Assembly (NCBI GenBank): GCA_021162505.1
Contig: JAGGYO010000099.1
Coordinates: forward strand, 1 to 8,248
Direction of reading: 5' to 3'
DNA length: 8,248 nucleotides
Source of the DNA: a bacterium
GTDB lineage: Bacteria > AUK180
In this document: in pieces, positions 1-5,932 of the stretch
Layout: every line of letters begins with the position of its first letter
Position numbering within the stretch: the first letter of the stretch is position 1
Notes under the pieces: generated by a model
What the model saw: the letters and a program-made list of their open reading frames with translations, nothing else
Database searches by the model: none
What the model was told of the DNA's origin: nothing
Position numbers and translations under genes: made by a program

Positions 1-71
1 TGCAACCGAAACGATTTGGGGATGAAATTAGCGTGATGCAAAGAGGATTTTTTTTTGAAAAGTTTAATTCA

Positions 72-100
72 TTTATACATTTCTCGCTATATGTTATAAT
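72..100 (+). promoter_or_regulatory. Candidate sigma70-type promoter, distal, upstream of the DUF5684-like gene
   Basis: A perfect TATAAT lies at 95-100, preceded by TG one base upstream (extended -10). A weak -35 (TTTATA, 72-77) sits 17 bases upstream. Transcription would start near 107 and give a leader of about 60 bases for the gene at 170. AT-rich DNA yields such matches by chance, so the extended -10 and correct spacing are the only support. Confidence 0.45.
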
Positions 101-121
101 CGTTAAGTCCCTAAAATTGGT

Positions 122-150
122 TTGATTTTTTAGTAAAAATAAAGTATAAT
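122..150 (+). promoter_or_regulatory. Sigma70-type promoter, proximal, for the DUF5684-like gene
   Basis: TTGATT (122-127) and TATAAT (145-150) are separated by an ideal 17-base spacer. The predicted start is near 157, leaving only about 13 bases before the ATG at 170. The ribosome binding site AGGAGG (159-164) would therefore sit almost at the 5' end of the message. The same TTGATT/TATAAT pair with a very short leader recurs before the next gene. Confidence 0.6.
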
Positions 151-169
151 TCATTATTAGGAGGTTACT

Positions 170-580
170 ATGGAAAATATGAGTGGCGCAGCAGGTGCAG
201 CAGGTGCATCATTATTGTTTACTTGGATACTTAGCATTGCAGGTTATGTTTATATGGCATTGGTTTTACAGGCAATTGCCAAAAAAACCAATACTGAAAA
301 TGCTTGGTTTGCTTGGATCCCCATTCTTAATTTCGTTTTAATGATCCAAATCGCCCAAAAACCCGTTTGGTGGATTATCCTTTTACTGATCCCTATCGTA
401 AATATTGTAATTGTAATTATTATTTGGCTCGAAATATTAAAAAGGAGAAACTATCCGGGATGGTGGATTATTTTAATGTTCATACCAATTGTAAATTTAA
501 TTATCATCGGCGTTGTTGCTTGGAAGGATAGAGAAGGCGAAGCCATCGAAGCACCAAGTTCAACTCCTCCAGCGGAATAA
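170..580 (+). CDS. Small multi-pass membrane protein, DUF5684-like
   Basis: A 136-residue integral membrane protein of unknown function. The start is well supported by AGGAGG five bases upstream of the ATG. After a short Gly/Ala-rich N-terminus come hydrophobic segments at about residues 14-35, 46-62, 67-88 and 98-117, then a charged, proline-containing cytosolic-looking tail (118-136). A W[WF]-hydrophobic-IPI-x-N unit occurs three times (46-54, 67-78, 98-109); the last two copies are nearly identical in protein but differ at synonymous sites. The pattern of tryptophan-initiated helices with IP-I-x-N, and an 'A-K-K-T-N-x-x-x-A-W' approach, is what I know from the DUF5684 family, often annotated as hypothetical or signal-peptidase-associated membrane proteins. 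The family assignment is from memory of motif style, not a search. No functional partner is evident; the next gene has its own promoter. Confidence 0.75.
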   Translation: MENMSGAAGAAGASLLFTWILSIAGYVYMALVLQAIAKKTNTENAWFAWIPILNFVLMIQIAQKPVWWIILLLIPIVNIVIVIIIWLEILKRRNYPGWWIILMFIPIVNLIIIGVVAWKDREGEAIEAPSSTPPAE

Positions 581-604
581 TTTAAAATATTTAATTTCTC
601 TTTG

Positions 605-630
605 AAGTAATATTTTTTATAAGATTACTT
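605..630 (+). repeat. Perfect 7-base inverted repeat overlapping a promoter -35
   Basis: AAGTAAT (605-611) and ATTACTT (624-630) are exact reverse complements around a 12-base loop. The right arm overlaps the first bases of the TTGATT -35 box at 629-634. It could be a weak terminator for the gene ending at 580, since T-rich sequence follows, or an operator for the next gene. The stem is AT-rich with a large loop, so as a terminator it would be poor. Chance is a real alternative in DNA this rich in A and T. Confidence 0.3.
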
Positions 631-656
631 GATTTATTTTGAAAATTTAATATAAT
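629..656 (+). promoter_or_regulatory. Sigma70-type promoter for the 676-1083 gene and probably the tRNAs
   Basis: TTGATT (629-634) and TATAAT (651-656) have a 16-base spacer. The predicted start near 663 gives a leader of about 13 bases, and AAGGTG (666-671) serves as the Shine-Dalgarno for the ATG at 676. The tRNA pair follows the gene stop by nine bases and I see no good separate tRNA promoter, so this is probably also the tRNA promoter. Confidence 0.6.
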
Positions 657-675
657 TAACATTTAAAGGTGTATT

Positions 676-1083
676 ATGGAACAAAAGAAAATGACCCCTC
701 AAGAGGAACGAAGTATTCGTGAAGAAATTAGAAGAGAATTAGAATCTATCGAAAATAAAAAAGATAATAACCGCAATGAAGAAGATGATAACACGCATAC
801 ATTTGAATACGAGCTGGAAAAGAAACGCATTAGAAATGAGGAAATTGAAAAGTTCTATCTTGAAAAGGGATACAAAAAATACATTAACCATTACGGAGTT
901 ATTGAATGGCTTACACCTGAGAAATATGAAAAACGCATGGAGAGAAAGAAAAAAGCAAGAGGCAAAAAAGGAAAGTCAAAGAAGAAGAAAAATATCACTA
1001 TTTTTGTATTGATGGGGATTATTATCACACTGGTACTTGTATTGGTATTACTTTTTGTTAAATACACCTTTGCAGGGAAATAA
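676..1083 (+). CDS. Hypothetical charged protein with a single C-terminal membrane anchor
   Basis: I do not recognise this 135-residue protein. Residues 1-60 are very charged and probably helical or coiled-coil, rich in Glu, Lys, Arg and Asn. Residues 60-90 form a more structured patch with aromatic residues (FYLEKGYKKYINHYG, then EWLTPEKYEKR). Residues 87-105 are almost purely basic. A single hydrophobic helix spans about 107-128 and only seven residues follow. This is the layout of a tail-anchored inner membrane protein with its bulk in the cytoplasm; the basic block before the helix agrees with the positive-inside rule. No signal peptide is present. The start is supported by AAGGTG with four bases of spacing. 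It lies directly upstream of two tRNA genes and probably shares their transcript. No function should be assigned. Confidence 0.8.
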   Translation: MEQKKMTPQEERSIREEIRRELESIENKKDNNRNEEDDNTHTFEYELEKKRIRNEEIEKFYLEKGYKKYINHYGVIEWLTPEKYEKRMERKKKARGKKGKSKKKKNITIFVLMGIIITLVLVLVLLFVKYTFAGK

Positions 1084-1092
1084 TAAACGGCT

Positions 1093-1169
<77 letters not shown>

Positions 1170-1181
1170 TTTATATATAAT

Positions 1182-1253
1182 GGCGCATTCGTCTAGTGGT
1201 CAGGACACTGGATTCTCAGTCCAGGTACAGGGGTTCGACTCCCCTATGCGCTA
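1182..1253 (+). tRNA. tRNA-Glu (anticodon CUC)
   Basis: A 72-base cloverleaf. The acceptor GGCGCAT pairs with ATGCGCT, with one G-U at the terminal pair. The D arm is GTCT/GGAC, the anticodon stem CTGGA/TCCAG with loop TTCTCAG (anticodon CTC at 1215-1217), and the T arm AGGGG-TTCGACT-CCCCT. The opening TCGTCTAGTGGTCAGGAC is typical of bacterial tRNA-Glu. CCA is not encoded: discriminator A (1253) runs into eight or so T, unlike its neighbour, so CCA must be added afterwards. It reads GAG; a UUC-anticodon tRNA-Glu would be expected elsewhere in the genome. Confidence 0.95.
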
Positions 1254-1262
1254 TTTTTTTTA

Positions 1263-2114
1263 ATGACAATAGTTTCGATTATCATACTTGGGTATAATAA
1301 ACCTCATATTCTGAAAAAAAATTTGAAATTTATTTTTGAAAACGATACCGAAAAGGAGATCATCATCATCGATAATGGTTCTCATCCTCCTTTGAAAAAT
1401 TTTCTTGAAAATCACAAAATTAAATTTATCCGCTTTGAAAGAGGAGCATCATTTTCAAAAGCTTATAATCCTGCCTTTAAAATTGCAAAAGGACAATATA
1501 TTTTGATACTCAATGATGATGCATTTTTGCTAAGAAATAGTTTGGATAAAATGATAAAATTCCTGGAAAAAAATCCTAATATTGATGTAATGGGACCCAA
1601 ATTAATTGACAGAAATAATAAGATCCAATTTCAAGGTAGAAGAGGAGAACAAACACCAATGGCTATGTTCTTTTATGGTTTAAAGCTTCACAAGATCTTC
1701 CCGCACTCACATACTATAGGCAAATATCCAATGTCGTACTATACTGATAATAAGATAATTCCTGTTGACATTATTTCGGGAAGTTGTATGCTTATAAAAA
1801 AGAAAATACTTACCACTATTCAGGGTTTTGATGAGAGATTTTCCTTTTTCAGTGAAGATATAGATCTTTGCAGGACCATAAGAGAAAACGGTTTTAATAT
1901 ATATTACAACCCATTCATCACTGTGCAACATTTAGGTGGCGAGAGTTTTAGAACTGCACCTTTTAAATTTTTATTCCACCTCCATAGGTCTTATTTAAAA
2001 TATGCAAAGAAACACTTTTCTAAAAATATTTTTTATCGTATCTTTTATTACTTTATCATTTTATTCAGCTTTACTATAAGAGGTTTTAAAATATTATTGC
2101 AAAGAAAAAAGTAA
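1263..2114 (+). CDS. Family 2 glycosyltransferase (GT-A fold, rhamnosyltransferase-like)
   Basis: A 283-residue GT2 enzyme, expected to transfer a sugar from a nucleotide-sugar donor to a cell-surface glycan such as O-antigen, capsule or rhamnan at the cytoplasmic face. The sequence shows the family start VSIIILGYN (4-12), IIDNGS (35-40), NDDA (84-87, the metal/nucleotide-binding acidic site in place of a classic DXD), GSCMLIKK (173-180), and GFDERFSFFSEDIDLC (188-203), whose Glu-Asp supplies the likely catalytic base. Then comes the VQHLGGES segment (221-228). Residues 254-275 are aromatic and hydrophobic and may associate with the membrane. Donor and acceptor cannot be read from sequence. 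The start is fixed by the family N-terminus, but there is no Shine-Dalgarno: the ATG lies nine bases after tRNA-Glu, behind a T run. No other surface-glycan gene is in view. Confidence 0.88.
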   Translation: MTIVSIIILGYNKPHILKKNLKFIFENDTEKEIIIIDNGSHPPLKNFLENHKIKFIRFERGASFSKAYNPAFKIAKGQYILILNDDAFLLRNSLDKMIKFLEKNPNIDVMGPKLIDRNNKIQFQGRRGEQTPMAMFFYGLKLHKIFPHSHTIGKYPMSYYTDNKIIPVDIISGSCMLIKKKILTTIQGFDERFSFFSEDIDLCRTIRENGFNIYYNPFITVQHLGGESFRTAPFKFLFHLHRSYLKYAKKHFSKNIFYRIFYYFIILFSFTIRGFKILLQRKK

Positions 2115-2122
2115 TATAATAA

Positions 2123-2152
2123 TTTGTAATAGATTAATATTTATGATATAAT
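2123..2152 (+). promoter_or_regulatory. rpsT promoter
   Basis: TTGTAA (2123-2128) and TATAAT (2147-2152) are 18 bases apart, with TG one base before the -10 (extended -10). The predicted start near 2159 gives a leader of about 23 bases carrying the rpsT ribosome binding site. The start point lies after any upstream in-frame initiation codon at 2152, which supports the ATG at 2182. Confidence 0.6.
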
Positions 2153-2170
2153 TGGAAAATATTGGATATT

Positions 2171-2175
2171 GGAGG
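2171..2175 (+). promoter_or_regulatory. Shine-Dalgarno that decides the rpsT start
   Basis: GGAGG lies six bases before the ATG at 2182. The reading frame is open further upstream to a TTG at 2152, but that codon lies within the -10 box and would add ten residues not found in S20 proteins. The ATG at 2182 gives the standard MANHKSAIKR N-terminus. Confidence 0.85.
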
Positions 2176-2181
2176 ATTGAT

Positions 2182-2463
2182 ATGGCTAATCATAAATCGG
2201 CTATTAAGAGAATTAAACAAAACGCAAAGAGAAGAGCGAGAAACATTTATTATAAAAGCACAGTGAAAACCTATGAAAAAATGTTCTATTCCGCAATTGA
2301 TGAAAAAAAGAGTTTGGAAGAGATCATGAAACTTTATAAGCAGCTCGTGTCCTATTATGATAGAATCGCTGACAAAGGCATTATTCATAGGAATAAAGCC
2401 GCAAGAAAAATCTCTCGTTTTAGTCAATTGATTAATGAGTTATCAAAGGCATCTGGAAAATAA
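2182..2463 (+). CDS. rpsT: 30S ribosomal protein S20
   Basis: A 93-residue S20, a helical-bundle protein that binds 16S rRNA early in small-subunit assembly. The N-terminal signature MANHKSAIKRIKQNAKRRAR is standard for the family, as is the C-terminal part (DKGIIHRNKAARKISRFSQLI, about residues 64-84). Length is normal (family usually 85-95). It has its own promoter and strong ribosome binding site. Its last 32 bases overlap the 3' end of holA on the opposite strand; rpsT beside holA is an arrangement known from other bacteria. No clear intrinsic terminator follows the stop, so its transcript probably extends antisense into holA. Confidence 0.97.
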   Translation: MANHKSAIKRIKQNAKRRARNIYYKSTVKTYEKMFYSAIDEKKSLEEIMKLYKQLVSYYDRIADKGIIHRNKAARKISRFSQLINELSKASGK

Positions 2464-3478
2464 AATCTTCATAAGCCTTTCTTTTTAAAACTATATTTGA
2501 CGCTCTACCCTTTAAGGTGAGTTCTAATTTCATTAATCCCATACTTTGAACTTTAAATTGTCTAAATGTCATAACTTTTATATTACTTAATATCTTTGGT
2601 TTTTTATCTTTCGGTGCCATGATCTTATACATCAAAGTTTTATCATCAGATGTTTTGATCGCCTTTGATATATTTAAATTCCTTTTAAATGTCCACCATA
2701 AGGTTTGCAACAGTCTCATATCCCAACCAGTTGAAGATTCATCTATTATTCTATCTAAGATCATCAATGCGTCATTTTTTGAACTAAAAAAAACGGCATC
2801 GCTAAAATCAAAAAAATTTACGATCTTAAAATCACCCGTTGCTTCGTTAATATCGGAAAGCTCAATGAATTTTTTATCTCCCATATAGAGAATTATTTTA
2901 TCTAACTCCTTTTTTATTGCTATTAGCGAATTATCCGTGGAAGCGATCACATAATCAATATAGCTGAGTTGAATGCTCTTCCCTTTATCTTTAAAATATT
3001 TATTTATCCAATTTTTCAGATCATAAGTATTCAGGTTATAAATATTCATATAGGCAATATTCGGTTCTTTTATAAAATCATTGAAGATCTTCAACAATTC
3101 TTTTTTCTGGTTGACCTGTAATTTTTTACCTGTTACGATAAGTACTTCCAAAGAATTATTATCTTTCACATTAAGATTGATAAGCGTGGATAATATATCC
3201 TTTTGGTTCTGTGTGGAAAAACTATCAAAATAATTTATAAGAACAAACCGTTTCCCCAAAAATCCCAATTGTCTTAAATTACTTTCAAAAGATTGTCTGT
3301 TTTCCCAATTATCCGGATTTACCTCTTGAAAATTAAAAACACTGCCCTCTTTTCCAAGTATTTGCTTCTTCAGCAATTTAACTATTTCTTCTTTAAAATA
3401 ATACTCATCACCATCTAAAAAAATGACGGGTTGTTTTAATTTAATAACTTCAGGAATACCATTGAACCATAATTTCAT
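2432..3478 (-). CDS. holA: DNA polymerase III delta subunit
   Basis: A 348-residue delta subunit of the clamp loader, which opens the beta sliding clamp. Length matches the family (about 330-350). Seen features: an N-terminal strand leading to FLDGDEYYFKEE (20-30), the delta counterpart of an AAA+ start but without a Walker A, as expected for this non-ATPase subunit; LRQLGFLGKRFVLINYFDSF (68-87), matching the conserved 'LPFLxxRRLVxxxxxxx' region; LIVTGKKL in the second half of the AAA-like domain; an interdomain IDYVIASTDNSLIAIKKELDKIILY (residues about 173-197), matching the usual 'GNDLxxLxxELEKLxLY'; and a helical C-terminal domain with FDFSDAVFF and WDMRLLQTLWWTFK. The start overlaps the stop of the preceding gene as ATGA (four bases), indicating coupled translation. 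It is last in the operon, and its 3' end overlaps rpsT. Sequence is divergent but the order of motifs is right. Confidence 0.88.
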   Translation of the reverse strand: MKLWFNGIPEVIKLKQPVIFLDGDEYYFKEEIVKLLKKQILGKEGSVFNFQEVNPDNWENRQSFESNLRQLGFLGKRFVLINYFDSFSTQNQKDILSTLINLNVKDNNSLEVLIVTGKKLQVNQKKELLKIFNDFIKEPNIAYMNIYNLNTYDLKNWINKYFKDKGKSIQLSYIDYVIASTDNSLIAIKKELDKIILYMGDKKFIELSDINEATGDFKIVNFFDFSDAVFFSSKNDALMILDRIIDESSTGWDMRLLQTLWWTFKRNLNISKAIKTSDDKTLMYKIMAPKDKKPKILSNIKVMTFRQFKVQSMGLMKLELTLKGRASNIVLKRKAYEDFIFQMPLITH

Positions 3479-4245
3479 TTCTTATATGTCCATTCTTTTG
3501 TAGAATATTTATTTTTATCCAGTGCATTTGCCTTTTTAACGATCTCCGGAGTGGGTTCTTCATTTATCAATTCATACACATTTCCAAATTCTTTAATAAT
3601 ATTTTCCTCTATCTCATCATAGGTGATCTTCTTGTCTATTAAATGGGATATTCCCTTTACCGTGTCCACTAATTTCTTCTTAGAAATATTATAGACTTCT
3701 GACCATATTGGATAATCAATATCAAGGATTATTGAGCCGTGCTGCAAAAATTTTCCACTATTTCTGTATTGTGCACTGCCTATTATCTTATACCCTTTCA
3801 ATGTTATCTCAAAAAGAGACGGAGATTCGAAGCAATTAGGAGAATTTGTTTTAAGTTTTTGCTTTTCTATCTCTATATTTATTCCCATATTCTTAAATGC
3901 CCTCTGAAATAATTTTGATATATCAAAATAAGATCCAACAAGATCCTTTCCGTTAAAGAATTCATCATACCCGCCGACGACCGCATATGTCAGCTCAAGA
4001 TCATGTATTACTCCTCGTCCACCGGTAGGTCTTCTCACAATATCAGTCTGCACAGATCCCCACAGATTTTCGAATAATCGGCTTTTTTGGAAATAACCGA
4101 GAGATAGGGTAGGTTTTTCCCATTGATAAAACCTCAAGGTAGGTATACCTTCTTTATTGTAGTCTTGAAATATAGCTTCGTCCAAAGCCATATTAAATGA
4201 ACCCTTATATCGTTTATTCTTTATTACCCGGAGCTTCTGGTTCAT
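3475..4245 (-). CDS. Lipoyl/octanoyl transferase of the LplA/LipM family
   Basis: A 256-residue member of the biotin/lipoyl protein ligase fold, acting in the cytoplasm to attach an octanoyl or lipoyl group to carrier proteins such as GcvH or 2-oxoacid dehydrogenase E2. Motifs: NMALDEAI (18-25), RRPTGGRGVIH (71-81, the acyl-adenylate/acyl pocket), CFESPSLFEI (138-147), and KIIGSAQYRN with LQHGSI (153-172, Lys153 the expected lysine). The Cys138 motif corresponds to the catalytic cysteine of LipM-type octanoyl transferases and is not typical of ATP-dependent LplA, so LipM is the better guess; lipoate ligase stays possible. No separate C-terminal LplA accessory domain is present. The ATG at 4245 is inside the end of the chemotaxis gene (32-base overlap); starting later would remove family-conserved N-terminal sequence. 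It overlaps holA by four bases. Confidence 0.85.
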   Translation of the reverse strand: MNQKLRVIKNKRYKGSFNMALDEAIFQDYNKEGIPTLRFYQWEKPTLSLGYFQKSRLFENLWGSVQTDIVRRPTGGRGVIHDLELTYAVVGGYDEFFNGKDLVGSYFDISKLFQRAFKNMGINIEIEKQKLKTNSPNCFESPSLFEITLKGYKIIGSAQYRNSGKFLQHGSIILDIDYPIWSEVYNISKKKLVDTVKGISHLIDKKITYDEIEENIIKEFGNVYELINEEPTPEIVKKANALDKNKYSTKEWTYKK

Positions 4246-5923
4246 TTTCTTCTATATTAAATTGATCTACTTGTTTCTTCAAATTCTTTGCAATATTTGC
4301 TAATTCTATTGCAGCGGCAGATAATTCCTCCATAGATGCTGCTTGTTCTTCAGTAGATGAAGATGCTTGCTCTGTGCTTGCTGCGCCTTCCTCTGAAATT
4401 GAAGCGATCTCCAGTATAGAACCATTGATCTGTTTCGTTTCATCAACCTGCTGCTTTATCATTTCACTAATTTGATTCAAACTTTCATTCGCACCATTGA
4501 TCTTATCATCTATTGTCACAAAAGAAGCTTCCGTATTTGAGGAAATATTTGAAATACCATTGATCACTTCACTTCCATTTGAAATAGTTTCGGATAATGT
4601 TTCAACTTGCTTTTGGACCTTGTTAATTGTTTCTTCTATCTTTTCTGATTCCAATGAACTTTGCTCCGATAATTTTTTAACCTGTTCTGCAACAACCGAG
4701 AAACCTTTTCCCGCTTCTCCCGCACGCGCTGCTTCAATTGCTGCATTCAATGCCAATAAATTGGTCTGATTTGCAATATTTTTTATTGAATTGACAAATT
4801 CACCAACTTGATTTGACATATTAGCCAATTCATTTATAAGGTTCTCAATATTAGAGAATAGATCACGAACCTGATCTAAATTTGATAAGGAATTTTTTAT
4901 TTCATTCTTACTTCCATCGGATAATTTCACCAATTCATCAAATCCGCCCAAGGTCGATTCCGAATTTTGTTTAATAGATTGAGCGAATGTAACGACCTTT
5001 TCAATAAAGTTCTTTACATTTTCAACTTTTTCACTTTGGTGCATCATGCCATCGGATAGTTCCTCTATTGTTGAAGAGATCTCTTCCGTTGATGCAGACA
5101 TTTCTTCGGCTGCCGTAGACAAATTTTCCGAATATTCCAATATATGTTTTGAAATTTGCATTACCTTCCCAATAATAACCTCTAAAATATCAAGGAAATT
5201 ATTAAAAAAGAAAGCAATTTCACCAAGTTCATCATTATTTTTATACTCTATTCTATAAGAAAGGTCACCACCTCCTTTTGAAAGCTCGAAAACCCTATTC
5301 TTGAGCTGATCAATACCTTCGCGAAAACGTTTAATAATAAAAAAATAAATAACAAAGGCAAAAATAAAAGCGATCACAATAATAAATATTAATGTCCTTA
5401 TAAGTGCGGCAATGCTCTTTCTTACATCTTTTCTTGACATATTGATATTAACATATCCTATAATTTGTTTCCCGCCGTCGATACTGAAGTATATAGGAGT
5501 GTAAAAATTTTTATAAAGAGATTCTTTTACAATGATGAGTTTTTCATTTTTCATTCTTTGGAGGAATTTTTTTGAAAAACTGCTTGTTAATTTCATTCCC
5601 TTATGTAAGATACCCGCAGATGTAATTATTTTGCCTTCTTTATCGTAAGCGCCGACCCATCCCACATTGTCAACATTTGTCAGTGCTTTCATGGGGTCCT
5701 GTAAACTACCCTCATCACCTGTCAGTATCCCGATAGAAAGAGAAGAATTAATATTACTGATAAGCGCTTTTCCCACAGCATCAAGTCTTTGTTCCACTAA
5801 GCTGGTAGTTTGAAAATAATATACTCCCAATATAACAGCAAATATAGTGAGTACTGCTAAAAAAGCAATTATAAGTTTCTTAGAAATAGCTTTAGTGAAC
5901 TTTTTCTCTTTTTTATTTTTCAT
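4214..5923 (-). CDS. Methyl-accepting chemotaxis protein
   Basis: A 569-residue transmembrane chemoreceptor that controls CheA through CheW. Order: basic N-terminus, TM1 (18-37), extracytoplasmic sensor of about 135 residues (38-174), TM2 (175-197), HAMP (about 198-252, with GGGDLSYRIEYKNNDELGEIA), methylation helices with paired Glu (AAEEMSASTEEISSTIEEL around 271-289; EEGAASTEQASSSTEEQAAS around 511-530), and the invariant hairpin tip NQTNLLALNAAIEAARAGEA (385-404) with GKGFSVVAEQVKKLSE after it. There is no NWETF-type CheR tether at the C-terminus (ends APGNKE). The sensor is short; ALISNINSSLSIGILTGD... followed by VGAYDKEGKIITS recalls CHASE8/single-Cache sensors, but I cannot name it firmly. 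It starts nine bases after the binding-protein stop with a GGGG-type Shine-Dalgarno, so it is co-expressed with the transporter and may report on the same solute. That link is inference. Confidence 0.95.
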   Translation of the reverse strand: MKNKKEKKFTKAISKKLIIAFLAVLTIFAVILGVYYFQTTSLVEQRLDAVGKALISNINSSLSIGILTGDEGSLQDPMKALTNVDNVGWVGAYDKEGKIITSAGILHKGMKLTSSFSKKFLQRMKNEKLIIVKESLYKNFYTPIYFSIDGGKQIIGYVNINMSRKDVRKSIAALIRTLIFIIVIAFIFAFVIYFFIIKRFREGIDQLKNRVFELSKGGGDLSYRIEYKNNDELGEIAFFFNNFLDILEVIIGKVMQISKHILEYSENLSTAAEEMSASTEEISSTIEELSDGMMHQSEKVENVKNFIEKVVTFAQSIKQNSESTLGGFDELVKLSDGSKNEIKNSLSNLDQVRDLFSNIENLINELANMSNQVGEFVNSIKNIANQTNLLALNAAIEAARAGEAGKGFSVVAEQVKKLSEQSSLESEKIEETINKVQKQVETLSETISNGSEVINGISNISSNTEASFVTIDDKINGANESLNQISEMIKQQVDETKQINGSILEIASISEEGAASTEQASSSTEEQAASMEELSAAAIELANIAKNLKKQVDQFNIEENEPEAPGNKE

Positions 5924-5932
5924 AATATACCC

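Larger units (their letters stand above)
1..169 (+). other. Upstream intergenic segment, possibly holding the tail of an off-window gene
   Basis: No gene starts here. On the plus strand one frame stays open from the edge to a TGA at 34-36 and another to a TGA at 123-125; either could be the end of a gene entering from the left, but the residues are too few to identify one. No convincing hairpin terminator was found. The rest is AT-rich and holds the two candidate promoters listed separately. Confidence 0.4.

Noticed and set aside
1..125. Possible C-terminus of an upstream gene (frame ending at 123-125)
   Set aside because: After about residue 16 the translation is T-rich noise through a promoter, and no family could be recognised from the remaining residues; mentioned only as a possibility in the intergenic entry.
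776..1012. Second plus-strand frame inside the 676-1083 gene
   Set aside because: It is an out-of-frame shadow in A-rich sequence with no ribosome binding site of its own; the 676 frame has promoter, ribosome binding site and membrane anchor.
1176..1181. Perfect TATAAT between the two tRNAs as a promoter
   Set aside because: No -35 at suitable distance, and the transcript would start inside tRNA-Glu. It probably arises from the AT-rich spacer. A role in making a glycosyltransferase transcript is not excluded but not supported.
2152..2181. Upstream in-frame start for rpsT at 2152
   Set aside because: That TTG overlaps the -10 box of the promoter, and S20 proteins begin MA(N/H)...KSA. The GGAGG before 2182 fits the shorter form.
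4497..4769. Plus-strand open frame antisense to the chemoreceptor
   Set aside because: It lies opposite the highly conserved signalling hairpin, has no ribosome binding site, and its Ser/Ala-rich composition is what the reverse of Glu/Ala/Ser coding gives.
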